Assembly: GCF_900107975.1 (NCBI RefSeq)
Contig: NZ_FNVF01000004.1
Location: 337,151 to 401,150, forward strand
DNA: 64,000 nt
Origin: Paenibacillus sp. UNC499MF
GTDB taxonomy: Bacteria > Bacillota > Bacilli > Paenibacillales > NBRC-103111
Direction of reading: 5' to 3'
A program made the position numbers and the translations under genes. Below, in pieces: positions 16,675-25,670 of this stretch (positions are counted from its first letter, which is position 1; every line of letters starts with the position of its first letter). Below the pieces are notes generated by a model that worked only from the letters and a program-made list of their open reading frames with translations, made no database searches and was not told where the DNA came from.

Positions 16675-17715
16675 ATGCCCGGTACTCGCAAAAGGGGTTT
16701 GCCGATTTTGCCTCTAAGAACGAACACATTCAAAACCATAGGACTTCTGGCCGGTGCCGCTTTGCTTATACTCGCTATGGGATGCAGCATCGTTTACGGA
16801 TATACGGGCACGAGCTGGCATACCGCCTGGGATGCCTACCGTGCTTTCAACGGCTCCAACGAGCATCTGATCATCCGCGAAGCGCGGATGCCCAGGGCGC
16901 TGATCGCGGCCGCCGTCGGTTCGAGCCTCGCTATCGCGGGTGTGCTCATGCAGGCGCTTACGAAAAACCCGCTCGCTTCGCCGGGGCTTCTCGGCATTAA
17001 TGCGGGCGCGGGCCTGCTTATCGTGATCGCGATGTCGCTGCTGTCGGTCAGCTCGCTGTCCACGCTGGCGTGGATCGCTTTTCTGGGTGCTGCAGTCGCG
17101 TCGGCGGTCGTGTACATGCTCGGCTCCGTCGGCCGCGAAGGGCTTACGCCCATGAAGCTGACGCTTGCGGGAGCGGCGGTCGCCGCCTTGGCGAACTCGC
17201 TGACGCAGGGCGTGCTGCTCTCCAACGAGACGCGCATCCAGGACGTCCTGTACTGGCTGGCCGGGTCGGTCGAGGGGCGCAAGCTGGACATTTTGCTCCC
17301 GGTGCTGCCTTATCTGGGAGCGGCCTGGATCGCCGCCCTGCTGCTGTCCAGCCAGATCAACGTCCTGATGATGGGCGATGACGTGGCCGTCGGGCTGGGC
17401 CAGCGCACGGTTTACATCAAGCTGATCGCGGCCGTCGTCGTCGTCTTCCTGGCGGGAGGCTCCGTCGCCGTGGCGGGTCCGATCGGATTCGTCGGCATTA
17501 TCGTGCCGCACCTCGTCCGGTCACTCGTCGGCTTCGATCACCGCTGGGTCATCCCGTACGCGGGAATCTGCGGTGCGCTGCTGCTGGTGGCGGCCGATAC
17601 GCTGTCGCGTTTCATCATCATGCCGCAGGAAGTGCCTGTCGGTGTGATGACGGCTTTTATCGGAACGCCGTTTTTCGTCTATATCGCGCGGAGGGGGTTT
17701 AAGACTTCCTCATGA
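16675..17715 (+). CDS. FecCD-family siderophore ABC permease, first subunit
   Basis: The ATG at 16675 is chosen because the candidate promoter and its start site fall inside the longer open frame that begins at 16585; it gives 346 residues, usual for the family. It shows about nine to ten membrane segments and the signatures RMPRALIAAAVGSSLAIAGVLMQALTKNPLASPGLLGINAGA and GPIGFVGIIVPHLVR. The latter contains the coupling helix that contacts the ATPase. It forms the inner membrane channel with the next gene product. Its Fur box points to ferric siderophore or heme-type iron import. Confidence 0.93.
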   Translation: MPGTRKRGLPILPLRTNTFKTIGLLAGAALLILAMGCSIVYGYTGTSWHTAWDAYRAFNGSNEHLIIREARMPRALIAAAVGSSLAIAGVLMQALTKNPLASPGLLGINAGAGLLIVIAMSLLSVSSLSTLAWIAFLGAAVASAVVYMLGSVGREGLTPMKLTLAGAAVAALANSLTQGVLLSNETRIQDVLYWLAGSVEGRKLDILLPVLPYLGAAWIAALLLSSQINVLMMGDDVAVGLGQRTVYIKLIAAVVVVFLAGGSVAVAGPIGFVGIIVPHLVRSLVGFDHRWVIPYAGICGALLLVAADTLSRFIIMPQEVPVGVMTAFIGTPFFVYIARRGFKTSS

Positions 17716-18767
17716 GCCGCTACAAACATATTCGTCTAAAATGGCCGTCTGTTTCATTCGTGCTGGATAAACGGGCCCTGCTCGTCACCGCGGTTCTCGC
17801 GGTGCTGCTCTTCCTTCTCATGCTCGTCTCGACGGGCACGGGAGAGATCAAAATCAGCCCGCTGCAGGTGCTCCGCACGCTGTTCGGGATGGGAACGCCG
17901 CAGGATGCGCTCGTCATTCACACGTTCCGGCTGCCGCGTGTTCTCGTGGCGGTCATGGTAGGGGCGGCTCTGTCTATGGCCGGAGCGATCCTGCAGGGAG
18001 TCAGCCGCAATCCGCTGGCGTCCCCGGATATTATCGGCATTACCGACGGTGCCGGCGTGTTCGTCGTCGCGTTCATCGTGATGACGACCGGCACGAGCAG
18101 CACGTTCCTTTCCCAGGCCCAGTGGCTGCCGCTTGCGGCCTTCGCCGGGGCCTCGCTGACGGCGCTGGTTATCATGGCTCTGGCCTGGAAGAACGGGCTG
18201 CCGCCGGTAAGGCTCGTGCTGATCGGCATCGGGATCGCGGCTTCCTTGTCCGCGGTGAACACGATGCTGATCCTGCTCGCCCCGCCGGTGCTGACCACCC
18301 AGGCCGTCACCTGGAAGGTGGGAAGCGTGTACGGCTCGAACTGGAGCCATGTCGGAGCGCTGGCCTTATGGCTGGCCGTGCTGATTCCGATTCTCGCTTA
18401 CATGGCGCGCAGCCTCAATGTGCAGGCCCTGGGCGATTCGGTCGCCACCAGCGTGGGCAGCCGGGTGAACCGCCAGCGCGTCGTGCTGATTCTGCTCAGC
18501 ACCGCTCTTGCCGGTTCGGCCGTAGCCTTCGGCGGAGGCATCACCTTCGTCGGGCTGATTGCGCCGCATATGGCGCGTCGGCTTGTCGGAAGCGCGTACG
18601 GCGCTTTGCTGCCCGCATCGGGGCTGTTCGGCGCTCTGGTCGTGCTGGTGTCCGATTATATCGGCCGCACGGCGTTTCCGCCGCACGATTATCCGGCGGG
18701 GATATTTACGGCCTGCGTCGGTGCCCCGTACTTTATTTACCTGCTGTATAAATCCCGGAACACGTGA
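17712..18767 (+). CDS. FecCD-family siderophore ABC permease, second subunit
   Basis: 351 residues; its ATG overlaps the stop of the previous permease by four bases (ATGA), indicating translational coupling. It has the same fold and signatures: RLPRVLVAVMVGAALSMAGAILQGVSRNPLASPDIIGITDGAG and GGITFVGLIAPHMAR. The two permeases differ in sequence and so form a heterodimer. Hydrophobic N-terminal segment LLVTAVLAVLLFLLMLVS is the first membrane helix. Confidence 0.93.
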   Translation: MSRYKHIRLKWPSVSFVLDKRALLVTAVLAVLLFLLMLVSTGTGEIKISPLQVLRTLFGMGTPQDALVIHTFRLPRVLVAVMVGAALSMAGAILQGVSRNPLASPDIIGITDGAGVFVVAFIVMTTGTSSTFLSQAQWLPLAAFAGASLTALVIMALAWKNGLPPVRLVLIGIGIAASLSAVNTMLILLAPPVLTTQAVTWKVGSVYGSNWSHVGALALWLAVLIPILAYMARSLNVQALGDSVATSVGSRVNRQRVVLILLSTALAGSAVAFGGGITFVGLIAPHMARRLVGSAYGALLPASGLFGALVVLVSDYIGRTAFPPHDYPAGIFTACVGAPYFIYLLYKSRNT

Positions 18768-18945
18768 AAAAGCGATCCGGTATATAGATAGTAAGACGCT
18801 GCGCCTGGAGACGGCTGCAGCCCGCATGTGCGGCTGACAGCCCTGCGGGGTGGAAGTTAACAGCGCCTGCCGCCGCACAAAAAGATTAGACGCCTCTCGT
18901 CATCTGGATGAACACCACTTTTTCTTGGCAAAGGAGATTGAGCGT

Positions 18946-19827
18946 ATGTATGGGATCGAAACCAAGTCGCTGACGCTTTCTTACAATCAAACGGATATTA
19001 TCGAGGATCTCGATCTGGAGATTCCGAAAGGTCAGATTACCGTCTTGATCGGCTGCAACGGCTGCGGTAAATCGACGCTGCTGCGCTCCATGGCCCGGCT
19101 GATGAAGCCCAAAAACGGAGCCGTGCTGCTGAACGGCCAGGAAATCGCGAAGCAGTCCACCAAGGAAGTGGCCCGTCAGATGGCGATTCTGCCGCAGGGT
19201 CCTACCGCTCCGGAAGGAATGACTGTCTTCGAACTCGTGAAGCAGGGGCGCTATCCGCACCAGAACTGGCTCAAACAGTGGACCCGGGAAGACGAGGCTG
19301 CGGTAACGAAGGCGCTGGAAGCGACGGGGATGGCTCCGCTGGCCGAGCGCCAGGTGGATTCGCTGTCGGGCGGGCAGAGACAGCGGGCCTGGATCGCCAT
19401 GACGCTCGCGCAGGGAACCAATACGATCCTGCTTGACGAGCCGACGACGTATCTCGACATGACGCATCAGATCGAAATTCTCGATCTTCTGTGGGAGCTC
19501 AACGAGAAGGAGAACACGACGATTGTCATGGTTCTTCACGATCTCAACCTGGCCTGCCGCTATGCGCACCATATCGTCGCTATTTGCGACAAGAAGGTCT
19601 ATGCCGCGGGCAAGCCTGAGGAAGTCGTGACGGAGGAACTGGTCCGCCATGTGTTCGGCCTGAACTGCCGTCTGGTCCGTGATCCTATTTTCGGAACGCC
19701 TACGTGTGTGCCTTTCGGCAAAGGGCGCAGACTTCCGGGCTGCGAGGAGATGGTGAATTACGTGAACGCCAAAACCGCGACGTCCCCGGATTCGCCTTTG
19801 TCTGACCCGGCGCCTTTGCCGGTTTAA
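18946..19827 (+). CDS. Siderophore ABC importer ATPase (FecE/FhuC-like)
   Basis: The ATG at 18946 is 9 bases after AAGGAG and is preferred to the upstream end of the frame at 18850; it gives 293 residues. Walker A is GCNGCGKST (36-44), with Cys replacing the common Pro; the Q-loop PQGP, signature [10 protein letters not shown] and Walker [13 protein letters not shown] are intact. It energises the two permeases upstream. The gap of 178 bp from the permease gene contains no clear terminator, so the three genes are probably one iron-controlled operon. No substrate-binding protein gene is present; two candidates of the right class lie at 23083 and 24190. Confidence 0.92.
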   Translation: MYGIETKSLTLSYNQTDIIEDLDLEIPKGQITVLIGCNGCGKSTLLRSMARLMKPKNGAVLLNGQEIAKQSTKEVARQMAILPQGPTAPEGMTVFELVKQGRYPHQNWLKQWTREDEAAVTKALEATGMAPLAERQVDSLSGGQRQRAWIAMTLAQGTNTILLDEPTTYLDMTHQIEILDLLWELNEKENTTIVMVLHDLNLACRYAHHIVAICDKKVYAAGKPEEVVTEELVRHVFGLNCRLVRDPIFGTPTCVPFGKGRRLPGCEEMVNYVNAKTATSPDSPLSDPAPLPV

Positions 19828-19842
19828 TCGAATAGATCGTGA

Positions 19843-19872
19843 CGCGGCGGCCCTTGCGGGCGGCCGTTTTTT
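19843..19872 (+). terminator. Intrinsic terminator after the iron importer operon
   Basis: CGGCGGCCC-TTGC-GGGCGGCCG stem with one mismatch, followed by TTTTTT. Confidence 0.8.
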
Positions 19873-19971
19873 GTTTCGCCCGGTAGTCCTCAAGAACTTA
19901 TATTGATTTATTGAACATAGGTCAATAATAACTGGACACACCCTCTCCTTTCCGATAGAATAAACCTCTGT

Positions 19972-19995
19972 TTATATACAGACTTATATACAGAC
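19972..19995. repeat. Perfect tandem 12-bp repeat upstream of the NSS gene
   Basis: TTATATACAGAC occurs twice in a row, 38 bp before the next start codon. It may be a regulator binding site or a recent slip duplication overlapping the promoter. Confidence 0.7.
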
Positions 19996-20032
19996 CGTTA
20001 AAATCCTAGACTAATACAAGCAGGTGACAGCA

Positions 20033-21400
20033 TTGAGCAAACAAGATTTAAACGGGGGAGCTTCAGGCCCGGCAGCAGGTGAAAAGAGCGGGGAGCGTTT
20101 CTCTTCTCTCGGTTTTATCATGTCGGCGATCGGGAGTGCGATCGGTCTCGGCAACCTTTGGAAATTTCCGTATATAACGGGGATATATGGCGGAGCGGCT
20201 TTTGTGCTCCTGTTCATCATCTGTCTTATCATCGTCGGTATGCCGGTCCTACTGGCCGAGATGGCGATAGGACGGGCGGGACGGGGCAACGCCTCTACCT
20301 CTTTTCTTAATTTGTCGGGTTCCAAACGCTGGAGCTTCTTCGGTTTTCTCGGAGTGTTCGGTTCCTTTATGATCACCTCCTTTTATTCCGTTATTGCGGG
20401 CTGGACGCTGCATTACGCGCTTAGTTCCTTTACGGGTGCCTTGTACAAAGGAACGGATTATGCCGTTCAGTTTCAAACCTTCACTTCCGGCTACAGCCCG
20501 ATTGCCTGGCAGTTCCTCATCCTGGGGCTGTCCGGCTGGGTCATTGCGCGCGGTGTATCCGGCGGTATCGAAAAATTCAACAAGGTGCTCATACCCGCGC
20601 TTGCGGTTGTGCTGCTCATTCTGATGGCACGCGCCTTGACGCTTCCGGGAGCCGGAGCGGGCATTGAATTTTTCCTGAAGCCGGATTTCAGCAAGCTGAC
20701 GGGCGAATCCGCGCTCGTTGCCCTCGGACAGGCCTTCTTCTCGATGTCGATCGGGATGGGCGTCATGATCACGTACGGCTCTTACGTGCGGAAAGAACAG
20801 TCCCTCGGCAAGGCGACCGTAGCGGTTACGGGCGGCAATCTGCTGTACGCCCTTATCGCGGGTCTCATCGTCTTCCCGACGACGTTCTCCTTCGGACTGG
20901 AGCCGGCTCAAGGCCCCGGACTCGTGTTCGTCGTGCTGCCCGCGGCATTCTCTTCGATGCCACTGGGCGCGGCCTTTGGTGGACTGTTTTTCATCCTGCT
21001 GGCTATCGCCGCCTTCACCTCGATCCTGTCGCTGCTGGAAGTGCCGGTGGCCTTCGCGATGGACCGCTGGAAATGGTCCCGGCTTAAGGCGACGTCCTGG
21101 ACGACCGCGGTTTGTTTTATCGTCGGGGTACCGTCCGCCTTGTCGGTCGGCGGTGTTCTGAGCGGCTTCAAAATCGGCGGCAAGACGGTGTTCGATTCCT
21201 TGGACTTCGTCACCTCCAACGTTCTCCTTCCTGTCGGCGGCCTGGTCGTTACGCTCTTTATCGCGTACGCCTCGAAACGCGCCATGGAGGAAGCCGGTCT
21301 CAAAGGCACGCTGCTGCGTGTGTGGGCGTTTCTGCTTCGCATCGTGATTCCGCCGCTGATCGTCCTTATTTTCCTGTATTCGGTCGGAATCATTTCTTAG
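20033..21400 (+). CDS. Neurotransmitter:sodium symporter family transporter
   Basis: 455 residues from the TTG at 20033, placed 6 bases after AGGTGA; a GTG at 20024 is possible. It has about eleven to twelve membrane segments. The first helix carries the NSS signature FIMSAIGSAIGLGNLWKFPYI, where unwound residues bind substrate and Na+. FFSMSIGMGVMITYGSY is the helix 6 equivalent, and SLLEVPVAF is also family-typical. Bacterial members such as MhsT and YocR import amino acids with sodium. It is a monocistronic gene with its own upstream region. Confidence 0.9.
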   Translation: MSKQDLNGGASGPAAGEKSGERFSSLGFIMSAIGSAIGLGNLWKFPYITGIYGGAAFVLLFIICLIIVGMPVLLAEMAIGRAGRGNASTSFLNLSGSKRWSFFGFLGVFGSFMITSFYSVIAGWTLHYALSSFTGALYKGTDYAVQFQTFTSGYSPIAWQFLILGLSGWVIARGVSGGIEKFNKVLIPALAVVLLILMARALTLPGAGAGIEFFLKPDFSKLTGESALVALGQAFFSMSIGMGVMITYGSYVRKEQSLGKATVAVTGGNLLYALIAGLIVFPTTFSFGLEPAQGPGLVFVVLPAAFSSMPLGAAFGGLFFILLAIAAFTSILSLLEVPVAFAMDRWKWSRLKATSWTTAVCFIVGVPSALSVGGVLSGFKIGGKTVFDSLDFVTSNVLLPVGGLVVTLFIAYASKRAMEEAGLKGTLLRVWAFLLRIVIPPLIVLIFLYSVGIIS

Positions 21401-21419
21401 TCGGTCAAACAGCTTGTTA

Positions 21420-21449
21420 GCATAAACCCTGCAAGGTTGCCTCATCCTA
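21420..21449 (+). promoter_or_regulatory. Candidate forespore (sigma-G/F type) promoter
   Basis: GCATA (fits GHATR exactly) and CATCCTA (six of seven fits to CATWMTA) are separated by 18 bp, 42 bp before the start of the 86-residue gene. The palindrome TCCTATAGGA overlaps the -10. Confidence 0.45.
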
Positions 21450-21490
21450 TAGGAGTCTGAATTCCTATCGAGACGAAGGAGGCTTCAACC

Positions 21491-21751
21491 ATGACCGAAC
21501 GCGATTCCAGTCTGCAGTCGCAAAACCCGATTTCCCAGGCGCAAAATTCCCTGGAAAAGGTCCACAACGCCGTCTCCCAGGCGCTGTCCCACCCGACGGC
21601 CAAGCTTGAAGAGCAGGCGGATCAGGCCATCCGGCATGCCAAACGCGCCGTTGAGGACGCTTCGCTGAGCCATAATCAGCCTGCGTTCGAGGAAGTCGAG
21701 ACCGGCCTGCGGCAGGAGATAGAAGACCTGCATAACGGCACGCGTTCCTGA
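21491..21751 (+). CDS. Small helical hypothetical protein
   Basis: 86 residues with a clear AAGGAGG site. It is hydrophilic, free of Cys and Trp, rich in Gln, Ala, Glu and His, and predicted to be almost entirely helical (QAQNSLEKVHNAVSQAL; LEEQADQAIRHAKRAVEDA). I do not recognise the family. The upstream promoter-like sequence resembles forespore promoters, which would make it a spore core protein, but this is inference. A terminator follows, so it is monocistronic. Confidence 0.75.
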   Translation: MTERDSSLQSQNPISQAQNSLEKVHNAVSQALSHPTAKLEEQADQAIRHAKRAVEDASLSHNQPAFEEVETGLRQEIEDLHNGTRS

Positions 21752-21778
21752 AGCTTCCCTGCCCCGGCAGGTTCAGGC

Positions 21779-21824
21779 GGCTCCGTTCCCTTCAGCCAGG
21801 CTGTGGGGAACGGGGCTTTTTTTG
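21779..21824 (+). terminator. Intrinsic terminator after the small helical protein gene
   Basis: CCGTTCCC/GGGGAACGG stem with a GCCAGGC-type inner part and a run of seven T. Confidence 0.82.
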
Positions 21825-21965
21825 TGCAGTAACCGGGCTTGCAGACCTTCGGCGGCCGCTCTTACGTGCATGATTTAGTTCGTCCCTTCGTTTTGTGCTA
21901 TCATAAAAAAGAAACAAGCAGACGTCATATGCCTTGTAAACCCAGAAAAATGGAGGCTGGTCAAA

Positions 21966-22796
21966 ATGCCGAAACAGTTAAACGATACAACCGTTCTGAA
22001 CAACGATGTCCGAATGCCTTGGTTCGGGCTTGGGGTGTGGAAAGCCGCGGAAGGCGGAGATGTCGAGCGCGCTGTGCGCACCGCCATCGAAGTGGGTTAC
22101 CGCAGCATCGACACGGCGGCAGTTTACGGGAACGAAGCGGGCGTGGGCCAGGCGATCAGAGACAGCGGCGCCAAACGCGAGGACCTTTTTATCACCACAA
22201 AGGTGTGGAACGCCAATCAAGGCTACGAAACGACGCTGCAGGCTTTCGAAGAAAGCCGCGGCAAGCTTGGTCTGGATTACATAGATCTGTATCTCATTCA
22301 CTGGCCGGTTAAGGGCAAATACAAGGAAACGTGGAGAGCGCTGGAGAAGCTGTACCGTGACGGAAGCGTGCGCGCAATCGGCGTGAGCAACTTCCATGTT
22401 CATCATCTGGAAGATCTCCTGAAAGATAGCGAGATCGTTCCGGCCGTGAACCAGGTGGAATTTCACCCGCGCTTGACGCAGCAGCCCCTCCGGGATTTCT
22501 GCCGCAAGAACGGTATCCAGCTGGAGGCATGGAGCCCGCTTATGCAGGGCCAGCTGCTGGATAACCCGGTGCTGATCGAGATCGGCGAGAAGTACGGCAA
22601 AAGCCCGGCTCAGACCGTGCTGCGCTGGGATGTCCAAAGCGGAGTCGTCACCATTCCGAAGTCCATCACGCCCGAGCGTATCGCGCAAAACGCCGATATT
22701 TTCGACTTCGAGCTTACCGCGGAGGAGATAGGGCGTATCGACGCTTTGAATCTGGATCAGCGTGTGGGTCCGGACCCGGACAATTTCGACTTTTAA
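21966..22796 (+). CDS. Aldo/keto reductase (YvgN/YtbE-like)
   Basis: 276 residues, ATG after TGGAGG. It is an NADPH-dependent (beta/alpha)8 barrel oxidoreductase reducing aldehydes such as methylglyoxal. The tetrad is visible as Asp in [11 protein letters not shown], Tyr in the same motif, Lys in TTKVWN, and His in LIHWPVK. The NADPH-binding end [13 protein letters not shown] is intact. It is typical of the 2,5-diketo-gluconate reductase subgroup. The gene stands alone, with a terminator downstream. Confidence 0.93.
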   Translation: MPKQLNDTTVLNNDVRMPWFGLGVWKAAEGGDVERAVRTAIEVGYRSIDTAAVYGNEAGVGQAIRDSGAKREDLFITTKVWNANQGYETTLQAFEESRGKLGLDYIDLYLIHWPVKGKYKETWRALEKLYRDGSVRAIGVSNFHVHHLEDLLKDSEIVPAVNQVEFHPRLTQQPLRDFCRKNGIQLEAWSPLMQGQLLDNPVLIEIGEKYGKSPAQTVLRWDVQSGVVTIPKSITPERIAQNADIFDFELTAEEIGRIDALNLDQRVGPDPDNFDF

Positions 22797-22812
22797 AATA
22801 GGAGTAAGTTTA

Positions 22813-22847
22813 AGCTGCCCTGGCTATCCGGCCGGGGCGGCTTTTTT
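22813..22847 (+). terminator. Intrinsic terminator after aldo/keto reductase
   Basis: AGCTGCCCTGGC pairs imperfectly with GGCCGGGGCGGCT, followed by TTTTTT. Beyond it, up to 23082, the sequence becomes AT-rich and holds no gene. Confidence 0.82.
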
Positions 22848-23082
22848 GGTGTGCAGCTGGAAGCATGCAACAAATCTTAAGTTTTAATGATGAAGCTTTT
22901 AAAGACCCATATGAATGTGTGAGTAGTATTTATATACGTCCTATGGAACCTCCGGTTTGAACTTATGAAAAGAATATAATTTTATGTACTCTTTGTGTGA
23001 TTCGACTTACAAATATGTAAAAAAATTGTATGGTTGTTTCGAGATAATTTGTAATCAGTGAACCGGGAAGGAGGCTGCGTCT

Positions 23083-24105
23083 ATTCAACTTAAAAATAAA
23101 CCGTGTTGGCGCTTTATAGTAAATTTGGCTGTGCTGTCAAGTATAGTTTTAGCTTCCGGCTGTTCTTCCGAACAGTCCCAGAATAAACAGCTTGTTAACG
23201 ACCCTGACTCTCCTGCCTTGAAGCTAAAAGCTGCCAAGCAAACAGAGTACCCTCTAGTCTTAAAGGATGCTTGCAGGGAAGAGGTTACCATCCCGAGTGA
23301 GCCACAACGAGTTGCGGTAGACAATGATGAACTTAAAGACTTTATGAAAGTTATTGGCGCAAGCGACAAAATCGTCGAAGTAACGGAAGATTCGGCAAGT
23401 AGTTTATGGGGAGCGCGGGAAACAATTTTAGCTAAATCCAAACCGGATTTTTTCATCTACCCAGCTCCTTCCGTTCTGGTTTATCCAGGTTCGGAGATGT
23501 GCATGAATATACAAAGCTTTCGAACAATGGGGTTTCCTATCTGGGTAACAGGGCATTCCGAGATTGCCCGGATTGCTTCGGATATGCTTACCGTCGGGAT
23601 CATTCTAAACAGGCGGGAGCTTGCGGAACAGGCCTCGGACAAGTTGGGGAAGGTAATCGCGCAGGTGAAGGAAGCCCGAAAGGGAATGCCGGTGAAAAAA
23701 ATTTACTGGGAGCTCGGGTACAATCGTTCTTTTTCCAAGAATAATCAAGTGTCCAGCGTAGGCGTAGGAAAAAATACGTTGGAAGATGATTTGCTTTCAA
23801 CGGCCGGAGGAGAGAATATTTTGCCGTGGTTAGACAACCAAAGCCCGGATAGCTTCCCCACCACGCTGGAACAACTGCGCAAGGCTGATCCGGATCTGAT
23901 TTTATATCAAAATTACTTCCGTTCACCCGAGTATGTTCCTCCTGAGGAACGCGAGGAGTGGCAGAGCCTGCGTGCCATACGGACCTCACAACTGTATGTT
24001 TATCCTTTTGATGAAATGCGCTATAGCGGCCTACCAGACAATCTAATGGCGCTCCTTAAGGCTATTCATCCAGAAGCTTACAGCCGAATTACTGTAAATA
24101 ATTGA
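23083..24105 (+). CDS. Lipoprotein solute-binding protein, BtuF/FecB class, probable ATT start
   Basis: No ATG, GTG or TTG start fits well. ATT at 23083 is 9 bases after GGAAGGAGG and gives a complete lipoprotein signal: MQLKNKPCWRFIVN, a hydrophobic core, and lipobox LASGC with Cys27. A TTG at 23125 would remove the positive n-region. The 340-residue product has the class III binding protein pattern: YPLVLKDACREEVTIPSEPQRVAV, two alpha/beta lobes and a long linking helix. Such proteins deliver siderophores, heme or cobalamin to FecCD-type permeases. No permease is adjacent; the Fur-box operon at 16.6-19.8 kb lacks a binding protein. Base composition is AT-richer than its surroundings. Confidence 0.8.
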   Translation: MQLKNKPCWRFIVNLAVLSSIVLASGCSSEQSQNKQLVNDPDSPALKLKAAKQTEYPLVLKDACREEVTIPSEPQRVAVDNDELKDFMKVIGASDKIVEVTEDSASSLWGARETILAKSKPDFFIYPAPSVLVYPGSEMCMNIQSFRTMGFPIWVTGHSEIARIASDMLTVGIILNRRELAEQASDKLGKVIAQVKEARKGMPVKKIYWELGYNRSFSKNNQVSSVGVGKNTLEDDLLSTAGGENILPWLDNQSPDSFPTTLEQLRKADPDLILYQNYFRSPEYVPPEEREEWQSLRAIRTSQLYVYPFDEMRYSGLPDNLMALLKAIHPEAYSRITVNN

Positions 24106-24189
24106 AGCAAGCATACTGGATTAAGGAGGGAAGTTTTATTCATAATCCTGGAAAGGTTATCCAAAGCGGAGGATCATGCAAGAGGGGGA

Positions 24190-25128
24190 TTGACCATTAA
24201 ACATGAACGCTGGTTAGGTATGCTTGTACTCGCATCGGCTTTGACACTGGTTTTCGGTTGTTCATTTTCATCCCCAATGCCGGACGTAACAACATCCAAG
24301 GCCTCTTATCCATTAAAGCTTACGGATAGCTGTGGGCGTGATGTTTTTATTCCGCAAGAACCTAAAACGGTGACTGTACTTGATTCTTGGGAAAACGATT
24401 TTATGGAGACCATCGGGGCAGGTCATAAAAGTAAACCTTTTATGGGGGGGGCGGGACCATCAATCGAAGCCATGTTACACGAAATAAAAGATGAAAAGAC
24501 GGATTTGGTTTTAATCGATTGGAGAAGAGAATTCGAAGCGGAAATATCATGCACCATCGCGGATAAATTGTCACGTAATGGAGTGACTGTATACGCTGCC
24601 GATCAAACCACAATTCCTAAAATTGCTCAAGAAATGAAACAAATCGGCAAGATGCTGAATCAAAGTCAAACAGCAGACAATGCCTCGGAGCGGCTTGCCC
24701 AAGCCTTACAAAAAGCGCAAGAAACTTTAAACGCCGACGGTCCTAAAAAAGTATTTTGGGAGATCCAAGTTAATGAAGGAGACGACGGGAATCCACAGTA
24801 TTCGACAATCGTTCCTCAAAGTCTGGAACAGAACATACTGACCGAAGCGGGAGGGAGTAATATCGCGGCGAATGAGAAACCGTTTGTGCCTGGTCAGGTC
24901 CGAATCCAGGACGGTTTTATTCGATCGGCCGATCCTCAATATATTCTCATTAACGAGTATGAAGCGCTTAATAACAGGAACTACACGCCGGTTCTTGAAA
25001 GGATCGCCTGGAAAAATATTAAGGCCGTCAGAGATAATCGAATTTTATCGCTGCCTACTTCATTCGGCTTTCCCGGTACGCTCCACCAAGATATCCTTTT
25101 ACTGGCTAACTTTTTAAACCAAGAATAA
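24190..25128 (+). CDS. Second lipoprotein solute-binding protein of the same class
   Basis: 312 residues if started at TTG 24190; ATT at 24196 has better spacing (8 bases) from GAGGGG and is an alternative. The signal peptide ends in lipobox VFGC with Cys24. YPLKLTDSCGRDVFIPQEPKTVTVL matches the start of class III binding proteins, and the rest follows the same fold, including KNIKAVRDNRILSLP near the end. It shares layout but only modest sequence with the preceding gene, so it is an old duplication or a parallel acquisition. The two could bind different forms of one ligand. It is co-directional with the two secreted proteins that follow. Confidence 0.82.
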   Translation: MTIKHERWLGMLVLASALTLVFGCSFSSPMPDVTTSKASYPLKLTDSCGRDVFIPQEPKTVTVLDSWENDFMETIGAGHKSKPFMGGAGPSIEAMLHEIKDEKTDLVLIDWRREFEAEISCTIADKLSRNGVTVYAADQTTIPKIAQEMKQIGKMLNQSQTADNASERLAQALQKAQETLNADGPKKVFWEIQVNEGDDGNPQYSTIVPQSLEQNILTEAGGSNIAANEKPFVPGQVRIQDGFIRSADPQYILINEYEALNNRNYTPVLERIAWKNIKAVRDNRILSLPTSFGFPGTLHQDILLLANFLNQE

Positions 25129-25152
25129 AATAGTGATTTATGGAGGGATCCA

Positions 25153-25659
25153 ATGAACCCGAATAACCGAAAAAAAATAAAAAATGGTATGATATCCGTA
25201 TTTTCGGCTGCATCTGTTTTTTTTGCGGTAACAGCTTATGCTGAACAAGGAGGCTATGCTAAACCGATAGAATTTTATCAGTCTTATGTTAGAAGCAATG
25301 TCAGTTATGAGATTAACAGGAATACTTACACAAGCAAATACAATTGTCTAGCTTATGTGTTGGGGGTCAGGGACTATACAATCTGGCCATGGGGTCAGAA
25401 TAATCCAACATCCGGTGAAATGACTAATGTATTAAAACAATTCGGCTACAGTCCAATAAATAATGGATCACCTAACAATCCACCTAAATTGGTTACTTAT
25501 GGTACGTTAAATAATGTTGGACATATAGGGAAAGTAGTAGAGGGAACTAACAACGTAACAGATTCTAAATGGGGAGCATACGAACTGGTTAAGACATATT
25601 CACTGAGCCCCTATACTAGTTCTCCGGGATACGGACCCGCAGTCCAATATTATTATTAG
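25153..25659 (+). CDS. Secreted protein with possible papain-like Cys/His pair (DUF7689-like)
   Basis: 168 residues, ATG after TGGAGGGA. Residues 1-30 are a signal peptide ending in AYA. The mature part has NCLAYVLG with Cys65, GHIGKVVE with His124, and TDSKWGAYELV with Ser138-Lys139, ending in GYGPAVQYY. This order (NC-hydrophobic-A, then a His strand, then SK-G) resembles the NlpC/P60-related family that I remember as DUF7689; the name is unverified. If the similarity is real, Cys65 and His124 could form a hydrolase or transferase site. It sits 24 bp after the second binding protein and 11 bp before the next gene. The sequence is notably AT-rich. Confidence 0.65.
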   Translation: MNPNNRKKIKNGMISVFSAASVFFAVTAYAEQGGYAKPIEFYQSYVRSNVSYEINRNTYTSKYNCLAYVLGVRDYTIWPWGQNNPTSGEMTNVLKQFGYSPINNGSPNNPPKLVTYGTLNNVGHIGKVVEGTNNVTDSKWGAYELVKTYSLSPYTSSPGYGPAVQYYY

Positions 25660-25670
25660 GAGGGATACGT

